A DNA stretch of 38,868 nt from Ruminococcus flavefaciens (lineage in GTDB: Bacteria > Bacillota > Clostridia > Oscillospirales > Ruminococcaceae), in assembly GCA_002371825.1 (NCBI GenBank), contig DFHF01000055.1:1-38868 (forward strand). The letters run 5' to 3'. The notes under the pieces were generated by a model. The model was not told where the DNA came from and did no database searches. It saw only the letters and a list, made by a program, of their open reading frames with translations. Numbering within the stretch: position 1 is the stretch's first letter; each line of letters opens with the position of its first letter. A program made the translations under genes and the position numbers. Below, one piece after another: positions 15,836 through 23,638 of the stretch.

Positions 15836-16438
15836 TCAGTTCACCTGCCCGAAAAGATGTCTCGCCGCAAGATCACGGACTCCCTCTTTCTCTGCTTCAA
15901 GTACAGCTGAGAAACTGCAATTCTCTGAGATGAGTCCATATTCAAGCACAAATCCGTCACTTATTTCAGCAGGCACATCTGATATCACAAGGCTTCCTCC
16001 GGCCATCTCTGCTGCGGAGCTTATATCTGCACTGAGATCTGCCGGAAGTCTTTTCAGATCATCTTTTCCGAAGTAAACAGTTCCCTTTTCTCCCTTTATG
16101 TGACTTTTTATCATCTTCGCAATAAGTGAGAAATACTCCTTATCCGGAAGGCTCCTGAGCTTTTCAAGCACCTTTGCAACAGTCTCATCTATCAGCTCAA
16201 CCTTGCAATCAAGAATCCTGCGCTTCATTTCTGTATCTACAGATGAGCAGGCATTTTCATAATTCCTCTGATGAAGCTGTTTTGCCCTTTCAACTGACTC
16301 GTCATAAGCCCTTGCTGCCTTTTCATCAGCTTCCTTCTGTATCTGTGCAGCCTTTGTTTCAGCCGCAGCGATGATCCTGTCCTCATTATCCTTCTGCTGT
16401 GTTCCGATCATATTCAGTATCTCGTCAATTCCGGACAT
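15836..16438 (-). CDS. ntpE: V-type ATPase subunit E (peripheral stalk)
   Basis: A 200-residue stator subunit. The first 100 residues form a long charged helix (RIIAAAETKAAQIQKEADEK), expected to pair with the NtpF coiled coil. The C-terminal domain contains GSLVISDVPAEISDGFVLEYG-like sequence (about 147-167), typical of subunit E. It lies 20 nt after ntpK and 1 nt before ntpC. Confidence 0.92.
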   Translation of the reverse strand: MSGIDEILNMIGTQQKDNEDRIIAAAETKAAQIQKEADEKAARAYDESVERAKQLHQRNYENACSSVDTEMKRRILDCKVELIDETVAKVLEKLRSLPDKEYFSLIAKMIKSHIKGEKGTVYFGKDDLKRLPADLSADISSAAEMAGGSLVISDVPAEISDGFVLEYGLISENCSFSAVLEAEKEGVRDLAARHLFGQVN

Positions 16439-16458
16439 GGTCTATACCTCCGTTCCGA

Positions 16459-16935
16459 TCAGATAGATATATTGTTGATTATAAGGATAGACACAAGAAG
16501 TGCAAGGATAGCATATGTCTCTACCATTGCTGCCATGATTATTCCCTTTCCGTTGTGCTCAGGCTTTTTTGCAGTGATACCTACACCTGCTGCAGCTGCT
16601 CTGCCCTGTGCTATACCTGAGAAAAGTCCCACGATGGCTATCGGCATTGCTGCTGCAAGGAACATAAGTCCCTGTGCAGTTGAAAGATCAGCAAGATCTC
16701 CGCCAAGAATTCCTATTTTCCTGAGCATGAGTATGGCTGTAAGAAGTCCGTAAAGTCCCTGTGTACCGGGAAGAAGCTGGAGTATGAGTACCTTGCTGAA
16801 TTTATTCGGGTCTACTGATACCACGCCGGCAGCTGCCTCTCCGACAAGACCTACTCCCTTTGCTGAACCTATGCCTGCAAAAAGTGATGCACAGGCTGCT
16901 CCTATTATCGCTAATGCTAATCCGATGCTATTCAT
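16459..16935 (-). CDS. ntpK: V-type ATPase subunit K (membrane rotor proteolipid)
   Basis: A 158-residue, four-helix proteolipid that forms the ion-carrying ring. It has the duplicated hairpin expected of K, with a first half (GIGSAKGVG) and a second half (SGIAQGRAAA). Residues matching the sodium ligands of E. hirae NtpK are conserved: LPGTQGLYG (Thr58, Gln59), Gln110 and Glu139 (AMVETYAI). This predicts sodium rather than proton coupling (family knowledge plus inference). It overlaps the ntpI stop by 8 nt. Confidence 0.96.
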   Translation of the reverse strand: MNSIGLALAIIGAACASLFAGIGSAKGVGLVGEAAAGVVSVDPNKFSKVLILQLLPGTQGLYGLLTAILMLRKIGILGGDLADLSTAQGLMFLAAAMPIAIVGLFSGIAQGRAAAAGVGITAKKPEHNGKGIIMAAMVETYAILALLVSILIINNISI

Positions 16936-18901
16936 TGTAATTTTCCTCCTTGAATTTTATATACTTTGTATTGACGGTGAGTGGTGAAAATTCCCTTCCG
17001 CCGCCGGTATAGAATTTTGAAAACAGTTCAACAAACTGTAGTCTGTCTGTATGAACGTATGCTCCGAGAAGATTGATCGCCATATTTACTGTATGACCAA
17101 CTATAAATACAATAACCAGCAGTATCGCCTTTAATACCGTATTCTCAGGCATTGTTCCGATAAGATTTATAACTCCTGCTATGGAGCCGGTCGCAAGTCC
17201 CAGAGCAAGAAGTCTCGAATATGAAAGAATATCACTCAGATATCCGGTTGCTGTATTATAGAGTGCATAAAGTCCGCCGAAAAACTTGCCGAATATAGAC
17301 TTCGAGCTCCTGCCTGAAGTCAGTACAAGAAGTACTACACCTGCAATAAGTACCGGAGTACCTATGGTTTTGAGTATATCCGGAACATCTGTCAGTATAG
17401 AAGCTCCCAATGGGGCAACTCCAAGAACTATCATATAAATCGGCAGAGTGTCAAGCACTGCATCAAGCTTTCGCCCCTCCTTCCAGGACATCCTGAAGGA
17501 TACTGCTACACCTAAGAAAAGATGGAGTATTCCAAGTCCGAAGGAGTACAGAAGCAGCTTTATCGGCTCATCCATAGGCTCGAACCATAATGCGATGCTG
17601 CCTATGTCTTTTCCGAGGAACTCCCGCCCTACAACCTGTACTATATCACCGAACCAGCTTCCGAAAAGAGCTCCCCATATGAGAGTGGATATACCACAAT
17701 TCCGGAACATGGTCAGTGTCTTTCTCATGCTTTTTTCAAGTCTGAACTTTTTAAGTGCTATCGTAGTTCCGATCAGCATCACAAGACCATAGCCTGCGTC
17801 CGAAAGCATCATTCCAAAGAAAAGATAATAGAAAAACGACATTACCGGAGTCGGGTCAACATCTTTCTTTCCAGGCATTGCGTACATTCTTGTTATACCC
17901 TCGACAGGTGAAGAAAATCCGCTGTTTTCAAGAAGTACAGGCACATCCTCGTCTTCAGCCGGGTCTGTGAATTCAACAGAAGCCGTATACTTGCTCTCGA
18001 TCTCTTTGCGGAGCTGATCTGCATATTTCTCAGGGATGAAGCCTGTCAGTACGAAGGTGTTCTCCGTAAATCCAAGAGAACTGAGCGCCTCATACTTATC
18101 CTTACGCATTGTAAGATAATCTATGGCAAACTTGAACTCACGGCGATTTTCCGAGAGCTTCTTTATCTCATTCTCAGCAGATTCTATAGTTTTTTCCAAT
18201 CTGCTTATCTCTTCACCGCTAAGCTTTATCTGCTCCGCCGCAGTATGACTGTCGGGATCGGATATAGGGATAAAGGTGTTTTTACGAAGTATCTCTTCTG
18301 CCTCATCAGCAGCTTCGTTTAAACATATCACAAAGAGATCAGTCTGCTCCTTTGACGAATATACTGTCTCAGCACTGCAGCCTTCCGGCAGCATATCCTC
18401 AATTTGCTCTGCGCTGACAGCATAGGGCACCGTTCCGATAAAGGCTTTCGTGGTATCGGTTCCCCTGAAATTCATTGGAACATCAAGAGGAAGCCACTGT
18501 TTCAGCGTGTCATTTTTTACCTCAAGCTGAGATATACGGCTCTCAGAATCTGCTATCAGCTTGTTCTGCCGGAGTATCTCTCCCGCAGCAGACATTATCT
18601 TTTCAAGCTTCATCGCTTCTCTTCCGAAATTATCGGTCTCAACCTCTGTCCGTCCTCCGAACATATCGGTTATACTGCCTTTTTCCGGTGCATAGCGATC
18701 AAGTACATCCATTGCCTGAACAACTGTAGTGCGAAATTTCTCAAATTCTCCTACAACAGCCGTTACATTTGTATTCTCAAGCTCTTCATCACTGTTTCTG
18801 CACAGTTCTATGACACCATGCCTTTGGAGCAATTCAATTATCTTTTTGCTGTCTGTAAGCAAAGCGATCAGTTCGATTTTTTTCATTCTGAGCTTCGCCA
18901 T
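16928..18901 (-). CDS. ntpI: V-type ATPase subunit I (membrane stator)
   Basis: A 657-residue, a-type stator. The N-terminal half (about 1-330) is cytosolic, with coiled coils (SRISQLEVKND; ISRLEKTIESAENEIKKLSE). The C-terminal half has about seven membrane helices beginning near FFYYLFFGMMLSDAGYGLVM (about 360-380), a conserved family segment. The NTATGYLSDILSYSRLLALGLATG region (about 555-580) holds the ion-channel arginine. It provides the ion half-channels facing the K ring. It lies 35 nt downstream of ntpF. Confidence 0.96.
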   Translation of the reverse strand: MAKLRMKKIELIALLTDSKKIIELLQRHGVIELCRNSDEELENTNVTAVVGEFEKFRTTVVQAMDVLDRYAPEKGSITDMFGGRTEVETDNFGREAMKLEKIMSAAGEILRQNKLIADSESRISQLEVKNDTLKQWLPLDVPMNFRGTDTTKAFIGTVPYAVSAEQIEDMLPEGCSAETVYSSKEQTDLFVICLNEAADEAEEILRKNTFIPISDPDSHTAAEQIKLSGEEISRLEKTIESAENEIKKLSENRREFKFAIDYLTMRKDKYEALSSLGFTENTFVLTGFIPEKYADQLRKEIESKYTASVEFTDPAEDEDVPVLLENSGFSSPVEGITRMYAMPGKKDVDPTPVMSFFYYLFFGMMLSDAGYGLVMLIGTTIALKKFRLEKSMRKTLTMFRNCGISTLIWGALFGSWFGDIVQVVGREFLGKDIGSIALWFEPMDEPIKLLLYSFGLGILHLFLGVAVSFRMSWKEGRKLDAVLDTLPIYMIVLGVAPLGASILTDVPDILKTIGTPVLIAGVVLLVLTSGRSSKSIFGKFFGGLYALYNTATGYLSDILSYSRLLALGLATGSIAGVINLIGTMPENTVLKAILLVIVFIVGHTVNMAINLLGAYVHTDRLQFVELFSKFYTGGGREFSPLTVNTKYIKFKEENYNE

Positions 18902-18936
18902 TTTTCACATCACACTCCTTACGGGAAAACAGTCCC

Positions 18937-19245
18937 TCAGAAATACTGGCCTATTATAGCGTCTATGGCCTTATCCATATTCTTCTCAGCTCTGCTGCGG
19001 ACTTCTTTAAGTTTGTCCTCACAGCTTCGCTCCGCATCCTCACGGTATGCAGAAAGCTTTTTTCCGAATCCGGCTTTTATTTTTCCGGATTCCTTTGCTG
19101 CTTCACTGAGACTTTTCTGGACGGTAAGAGCTGCCTTTCCCTGTGCAGAGCTGATGATGTCATCACGGCGAGCCTTTGCTTCTGACATCTTTTTTTCAGC
19201 TTCTGATTCTGCCTCAAGAATCTTTTTTACAGTTTCAGATGCCAT
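18937..19245 (-). CDS. ntpF: V-type ATPase subunit G/H (coiled-coil peripheral stalk, NtpF)
   Basis: A 102-residue, all-helical charged protein (SETVKKILEAESEAEKKMSE) with no membrane segment, ending AMDKAIDAIIGQYF-like. It pairs with subunit E in the peripheral stalk. It is the first gene of the operon; GGAGGGA is the RBS. The promoter and operator-like palindromes lie immediately upstream. Confidence 0.85.
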   Translation of the reverse strand: MASETVKKILEAESEAEKKMSEAKARRDDIISSAQGKAALTVQKSLSEAAKESGKIKAGFGKKLSAYREDAERSCEDKLKEVRSRAEKNMDKAIDAIIGQYF

Positions 19246-19266
19246 TCTATCCCTCCTAAATCAAAT

Positions 19267-19279
19267 TGACCATTGGTCA
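19267..19279. promoter_or_regulatory. Operator-like palindrome at the V-ATPase promoter
   Basis: Perfect 13-bp palindrome TGACCA-T-TGGTCA at about +5 to +17 of the ntp transcript, of the size and symmetry used by TetR-type repressors. A degenerate copy (TGACCAACATTCA, 19339-19351, 9 of 13 bases matching) lies about 20 bp upstream of the -35. The regulator is not in this window. Confidence 0.5.
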
Positions 19280-19290
19280 TTTACTTATAT

Positions 19291-19319
19291 ATCATATCAC
19301 ATTCTATCATAAATGTCAA
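19291..19319 (-). promoter_or_regulatory. Promoter of the V-ATPase operon
   Basis: On the minus strand TTGACA (19314-19319), 17 bp, TATGAT (19291-19296). The predicted start is near 19284, about 39 nt before the ntpF ATG. It sits directly downstream of the terminator that closes the hisS-aspS-nudix unit. Confidence 0.85.
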
Positions 19320-19367
19320 TAGATAACCGCAAAAATAATGACCAACATTCATTTTGCCAAATAACAC

Positions 19368-19399
19368 AAAGGGAGCTGACCCTACAGACAGCTCCCTTT
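19368..19399 (-). terminator. Terminator of the hisS-aspS-nudix unit
   Basis: An 11-bp perfect stem AAAGGGAGCTG / CAGCTCCCTTT with a 10-nt loop, ending in TTT on either strand. It is about 95 nt after the nudix stop and insulates the ntp promoter from upstream transcription. Confidence 0.75.
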
Positions 19400-19493
19400 A
19401 TTACGTTATTCAATTTACTTTTTTATTATAACTCAAATAACTGATAATGTCAAGAAGAATTTCATTGTGATTTTATACAGATTTGGAATACCT

Positions 19494-19952
19494 TTATACC
19501 CCAAATATCTCATAGGTCCCTCTTTCGAGTGATATCGACTGATAGTCGCCCTTTTCGAGAGTCTTATCCTTATCACTGATATATGATCTGAGTATAGCTC
19601 TGCTCATATTTGTGATGTCAGGACGTTCAACAGCTTCCTCCGGTGTCAGAAGAAGGACTTCGCTGTTCTCATATCCGTCCGAAACAGGTGCCCCGGAGAT
19701 ATGCTTCATACGGAAAACTATACACCACTGATCTGTTCTGAACTGTATCGCAAATACTGAATCAGCCTCAGCCTGCACACTTGTCTCCTCGAAGAATTCC
19801 CTCTTTACGGCCTCTGACGGGAACTCCCCTTCCTTGACGTATCCGCCGGGTATAAGTATCCTGTCCTTAGCTGCGCCATATGTATGCCGTACAAAAAGTA
19901 TCTTTCCGTCTATTTCAAGTATGCCGCATACGGCATAAAAACGATTACTCAT
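19494..19952 (-). CDS. NUDIX hydrolase
   Basis: A 152-residue cytosolic phosphohydrolase acting on nucleoside-diphosphate-linked compounds. The Nudix box runs from Gly37 to Val59 (GYVKEGE, then REFFEET), with all metal-binding Glu residues present and Ser in place of the usual second-last Gly. The exact substrate is unknown. The ATG overlaps the end of aspS by 8 nt, so it belongs to the hisS-aspS transcript; a tRNA-charging or damaged-nucleotide clean-up role is only suggested by position. Confidence 0.9.
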   Translation of the reverse strand: MSNRFYAVCGILEIDGKILFVRHTYGAAKDRILIPGGYVKEGEFPSEAVKREFFEETSVQAEADSVFAIQFRTDQWCIVFRMKHISGAPVSDGYENSEVLLLTPEEAVERPDITNMSRAILRSYISDKDKTLEKGDYQSISLERGTYEIFGV

Positions 19953-21723
19953 CTTCTTTTGCTGTTACAGCTATGCCGAGAACATCAAGGCTCTCATCGT
20001 CAACAGTTGACGGACACTCAGACATGATCTCGCTTGCGTTCTGAACCTTCGGGAATGCTGTAACATCACGGAGACTGTCAGCCTTGCACATTATCATTGC
20101 GAGTCTGTCAAGACCGATTCCCATACCGCCGTGAGGTGGTGCAGCATAACGATATGCGTCAACAAGGAAACCGAATTTAGCCTGGATCTCCTCGTCAGTC
20201 ATGCCCAGAGCCTCGAACATCTTCTGCTGGAGCTCAAAATCAGTTATACGCATTGAACCACTGGAGAGCTCTGTACCGTTGAGTACCAGATCCCATGCCT
20301 TAGCACGGACATTTGCAGGATCGGTATCAAGATATTCAAGACACTCCTCCATAGGCATTGTGAACGGATGATGTGCTGCTACCCATGTATCGTTTTCATC
20401 ATCATGCTCAAAGAAAGGCATTTCTGTTATCCAGAGGAAGTTGTACTTATCCTCGGGGATAACGTCAAGCTTCTTTGCACAGATAAGTCTTATAGCACCA
20501 AGTGTGGAAAGAACAGTCTTTGTCTTATCAGCGCAGATCAACACAAGGTCTCCCTCATGAGCATCAACTGCAGCACATATCTTTTCAAGATCTCCCTCGC
20601 CGAGGAACTTCTTGAAAGAACAATTAGGCTCGTCAGCCCAGCGAATATATGCAAGTCCCTTTGCACCGATACCCTTTGCGTGTTCAACCAGCTTGTCTAT
20701 CTCCTTGCGGGTATATGCAGCAGCGCCGTTCTTGACGTTTATAGCTCTGACTGAACCGCCGTCCTCTATTGCGCTCTTAAATACTACAAAATCTATATCC
20801 TTTACAGTTTCTGTGATATCCTGGATCTCAAAGCCGAATCGTGTATCAGGCTTATCAGAGCCGTAACGGTTCATAGCATCTGCAAAAGTAAGTCTCGGAA
20901 GCGGTACAGGCACATCAACACCCATTACTTCCTTGAACACTCTCTGTACGAAGCCCTCTACGCACTCCTGGATATCCTCTGCATCAACGAAGGACATTTC
21001 AAGGTCTATCTGGGTAAATTCAGGCTGTCTGTCAGCTCTGAGGTCCTCATCACGGAAGCAGCGGGCAAGCTGGATATAACGGTCATAACCGGAAATCATA
21101 AGGAGCTGCTTATAGATCTGCGGAGACTGAGGAAGTGCATAAAATTTACCGGGGTGTACTCTTGATGGGATGAGATAGTCTCTTGCACCCTCAGGTGTGG
21201 ACTTCATCATCATAGGTGTCTCTATCTCAAGGAAGCCGTTCTCATAGAAATACTCACGGGTAACTCTTGCTATCTCGTGACGCTTTATGATATTCTCCTG
21301 GAGAGGTGCTCTTCTGAGGTCAAGATAGCGATACTTAAGACGAAGCTCTTCATTTACCTTTGTCTCATTTGTGATCTCAAAAGGAGGAGTCTGAGCCTTT
21401 GCAAGTATTCTGAAGTCTGTAACGAAGATCTCTACATGACCTGTTTTGAGCTTGTCATTCTTGCTCTCACGCTCACGGACTTCGCCCTTAGCCATTACCA
21501 CATATTCACTTCTGCATGAAGAAGCCTTCTCAAAAATAGCAGGATCAGTAGTCTCGTTGAAGAGAAGCTGAACTACACCGGTTCTGTCTCTGAGAACGAG
21601 GAAAATAACTCCGCCCTTATCTCTTATCCTGTCTACAAAGCCGCCTACAACGACTTCCTTTCCTATTTCTGTAACTTCTCCGCAGTAATGAGTCCTTTTA
21701 AGACCCTTCATTGTATCTGCCAT
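19945..21723 (-). CDS. aspS: Aspartyl-tRNA synthetase
   Basis: A 592-residue, bacterial-type class IIb synthetase charging tRNA-Asp. It has an N-terminal OB anticodon domain (about 1-110, GFVDRIRDKGGVIFLVLRD), motif 2 (RCFRDEDLRADRQPEFTQID, about 218-237), a GAD insertion (about 300-420) typical of bacterial AspRS, and motif 3 (GGMGIGLDRLAMIM, about 545-558). Full length. The start codon overlaps the hisS stop by one base. Whether it is discriminating for Asp alone or also serves tRNA-Asn cannot be decided here. Confidence 0.97.
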   Translation of the reverse strand: MADTMKGLKRTHYCGEVTEIGKEVVVGGFVDRIRDKGGVIFLVLRDRTGVVQLLFNETTDPAIFEKASSCRSEYVVMAKGEVRERESKNDKLKTGHVEIFVTDFRILAKAQTPPFEITNETKVNEELRLKYRYLDLRRAPLQENIIKRHEIARVTREYFYENGFLEIETPMMMKSTPEGARDYLIPSRVHPGKFYALPQSPQIYKQLLMISGYDRYIQLARCFRDEDLRADRQPEFTQIDLEMSFVDAEDIQECVEGFVQRVFKEVMGVDVPVPLPRLTFADAMNRYGSDKPDTRFGFEIQDITETVKDIDFVVFKSAIEDGGSVRAINVKNGAAAYTRKEIDKLVEHAKGIGAKGLAYIRWADEPNCSFKKFLGEGDLEKICAAVDAHEGDLVLICADKTKTVLSTLGAIRLICAKKLDVIPEDKYNFLWITEMPFFEHDDENDTWVAAHHPFTMPMEECLEYLDTDPANVRAKAWDLVLNGTELSSGSMRITDFELQQKMFEALGMTDEEIQAKFGFLVDAYRYAAPPHGGMGIGLDRLAMIMCKADSLRDVTAFPKVQNASEIMSECPSTVDDESLDVLGIAVTAKEDE

Positions 21724-23063
21724 TATTCTTTCACCTCAACCGGATTATTAGATGCTCCCATGATCTGAGGATCATCAAGAACATCCATCATTTTATTGAA
21801 ATATACTGATTCAAAATTCCCCACGAATTTATCATCAAGGAGTATCTCAGTCTCCTCGCCTTTTTCCATATCCTTAAGCTTTGCCTTGCTCTCCGCAAGC
21901 TCATTATCTCCAAGGACGATCGTGAAGGCGGCACCTATCTTATTTGCATACTTCATCTGAGCCTTAAGGCCTCTGCCCATAAGATCATATTCAGCATAAA
22001 GGCCGAACTCACGGAGCTGCTTTGCAAGCTCCATAGCCTTTTCAAGTGCAGCATCGCCCATTGTAGCAAAATATATATCGCACTTCTTAGGTGCCAGATA
22101 TGCGCAGTTCTGCTTGTCCATAACGAGAAGAAGTCTCTCGATTCCCATACCAAATCCAAGTGCGGGAACGTGCTGGCCGCCAAGCTGCTCGATAAGACCG
22201 TCATAGCGTCCGCCGCCGCAGACAGTGCCCTGTGCACCTATCTCAGTTGTAACGAACTCAAATACAGTCTTTGTGTAGTAGTCAAGACCACGGACGATCT
22301 TCGGATTGACCTTATAATCTATTCCCAGATTTGTAAGGTATTTCTTAAGCTTTTCAAAGTGGTCACTGCACTCCTCGCAGAGATAATCGAGTATGAGCGG
22401 AGCATCCTTGCCTATTTCCTGACAGATTGGGCTCTTGCAGTCAAGAATACGCATAGGATTCTTTGTAAGTCTGTCCTGACAAGTCTCACAGAGCTCGTCT
22501 TTTCTGGCCTCAAAATAAGCTCTTAATGCCTCGTGATACTTTGCACGGCAAGTGGGACAGCCTATGGAATTGATATAAAGCTCTATATTTTTTACCTCAA
22601 GTCTGTCGAGGATGGTTTTTGCAAGAGATATTACCTCGGCATCAGCAGCAGGCGACTGACTTCCAGCCATTTCAAGTCCGAACTGGTGAAATTCACGGAG
22701 ACGTCCTGCCTGAGGTCTTTCATGACGGAAACATGAGAGTATATAGAAAACTCTCTGAGGAAGAGCCTCATTGAGAAGTCCATTCTGGAGCATTGCACGG
22801 ATAGTACCTGCGGTTCCCTCAGGGCGCAGCGTAAATTCAGTCTCCTTCGCCTTGACAGTATACATTTCCTTCTGAACAACATCAGTTGTCTCTCCGACAG
22901 AGCGAAGGAAAAGGTCAGTATTTTCAAAGGTCGGGACTCTGATCTCGGAGAAACCGTAGCTTTCAGCGGTCTCTCTTGCTATCTTCTCAACGGTATACCA
23001 CTTGTGGATGTCCTTGGGAAGGACGTCTTCTGTACCGTTGGGACGTTTGATATTTAATGCCAT
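21723..23063 (-). CDS. hisS: Histidyl-tRNA synthetase
   Basis: A 446-residue class IIa synthetase. Motif 2 is FRHERPQAGRLREFHQFGLE (about 113-132), the HisRS signatures are GLDYYTKTVFEF (about 260-271) and GGGRYDGLI (about 286-294), and motif 3 is GFGMGIERLLL. The C-terminal anticodon domain covers about 330-425, followed by a short acidic extension (about 425-446) not usual in the family. The hisS-aspS order is common in Firmicutes. The upstream gap is only 133 nt and holds no T-box leader, so tRNA-dependent control of that type is absent. Confidence 0.97.
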   Translation of the reverse strand: MALNIKRPNGTEDVLPKDIHKWYTVEKIARETAESYGFSEIRVPTFENTDLFLRSVGETTDVVQKEMYTVKAKETEFTLRPEGTAGTIRAMLQNGLLNEALPQRVFYILSCFRHERPQAGRLREFHQFGLEMAGSQSPAADAEVISLAKTILDRLEVKNIELYINSIGCPTCRAKYHEALRAYFEARKDELCETCQDRLTKNPMRILDCKSPICQEIGKDAPLILDYLCEECSDHFEKLKKYLTNLGIDYKVNPKIVRGLDYYTKTVFEFVTTEIGAQGTVCGGGRYDGLIEQLGGQHVPALGFGMGIERLLLVMDKQNCAYLAPKKCDIYFATMGDAALEKAMELAKQLREFGLYAEYDLMGRGLKAQMKYANKIGAAFTIVLGDNELAESKAKLKDMEKGEETEILLDDKFVGNFESVYFNKMMDVLDDPQIMGASNNPVEVKE

Positions 23064-23129
23064 ATTTTCTCAGCCTTTCATTTTGATTAGGAACGTCAAG
23101 ATGCATATTTTTTGTTTACATACTTAAAA

Positions 23130-23135
23130 ATTATA
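23130..23135 (-). promoter_or_regulatory. Probable -10 of the hisS operon
   Basis: TATAAT on the minus strand about 65 nt before the hisS ATG. No good -35 lies 16-18 bp upstream. This is the only convincing element in the short gap between mgsA and hisS. Confidence 0.4.
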
Positions 23136-23167
23136 CGCTATTACGACTAAAATCTCTTATACATGAA

Positions 23168-23191
23168 AATTGTCCCTGTACAGGGACAATT
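23168..23191 (-). terminator. Terminator of the minD-mgsA unit
   Basis: Perfect palindrome with 11-base arms AATTGTCCCTG (23168-23178) and CAGGGACAATT (23181-23191), followed on the minus strand by TTTTC. It lies six bases after the mgsA stop. Confidence 0.85.
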
Positions 23192-23196
23192 GAACA

Positions 23197-23598
23197 TCAG
23201 ATGCTCGGTGTACCGACTTCACGCCAGTCAAGATCTCCTCTTTCAAGAGCGAGTATAAGCGCTTCAGCGGTAGCAATATTTGTTGCAACAGGCACATTAT
23301 GGACATCGCAGAGCCTGAGAAGGTTCATTCCATGTACGTCAGTAGCCTTTGGATTTATAGGATCTCTGAAGAAGAGAAGAACGTCAACTTCGTTGCATGA
23401 AAGGAGTGCAAGGATCTGCTCTGCTCCTCCCTGTCCGCTGAGATATCTCTTTATCGGCAGACCTGTAGCTTCACTTACCTGTTTTCCTGTTGTATTTGTT
23501 GCTATAAGCGTATGCTTGGACAGTATACCGCAGTATGCACTGCAGAACTGAACCATAAGCTCTTTTTTTGCATCATGAGCAATGATCGCTATCTTCAT
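23197..23598 (-). CDS. mgsA: Methylglyoxal synthase family protein with altered active-site residues
   Basis: A 133-residue cytosolic protein of the MGS-like fold. The family converts dihydroxyacetone phosphate to methylglyoxal. I start at ATG 23598, with AAAGGA upstream; the longer frame would begin with TTG and lacks an RBS. Conserved: IAIIAHDAKK (His8-Asp9), ATNTTGKQ phosphate loop (about 33-40), FFRDP (about 76-80), and the LRLCDVHNVPVATNIATAE tail. Altered relative to the E. coli enzyme: the SGPMGGDQQ loop reads SGQGGAEQI, so catalytic Asp71 seems to be Glu, and the PHDPD segment reads ATDVH, losing His98 and Asp101. Activity is therefore uncertain. It follows minD by 40 nt. Confidence 0.78.
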   Translation of the reverse strand: MKIAIIAHDAKKELMVQFCSAYCGILSKHTLIATNTTGKQVSEATGLPIKRYLSGQGGAEQILALLSCNEVDVLLFFRDPINPKATDVHGMNLLRLCDVHNVPVATNIATAEALILALERGDLDWREVGTPSI

Positions 23599-23638
23599 TT
23601 TTCGTTCCTTTCCCCGCAATGCGGAATATATTTCTGGT

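Noticed and set aside
18404..19312. 302-residue open frame on + across ntpI and ntpF
   Set aside because: Opposite two clear V-ATPase genes, with composition not like a protein and no RBS.
23064..23129. T-box leader for hisS
   Set aside because: The leader is only about 60 nt and holds no antiterminator or terminator pair.
23599..23619. Longer N-terminus for mgsA
   Set aside because: The upstream start would be TTG without an RBS, and the family begins at MKIAIIAHD.
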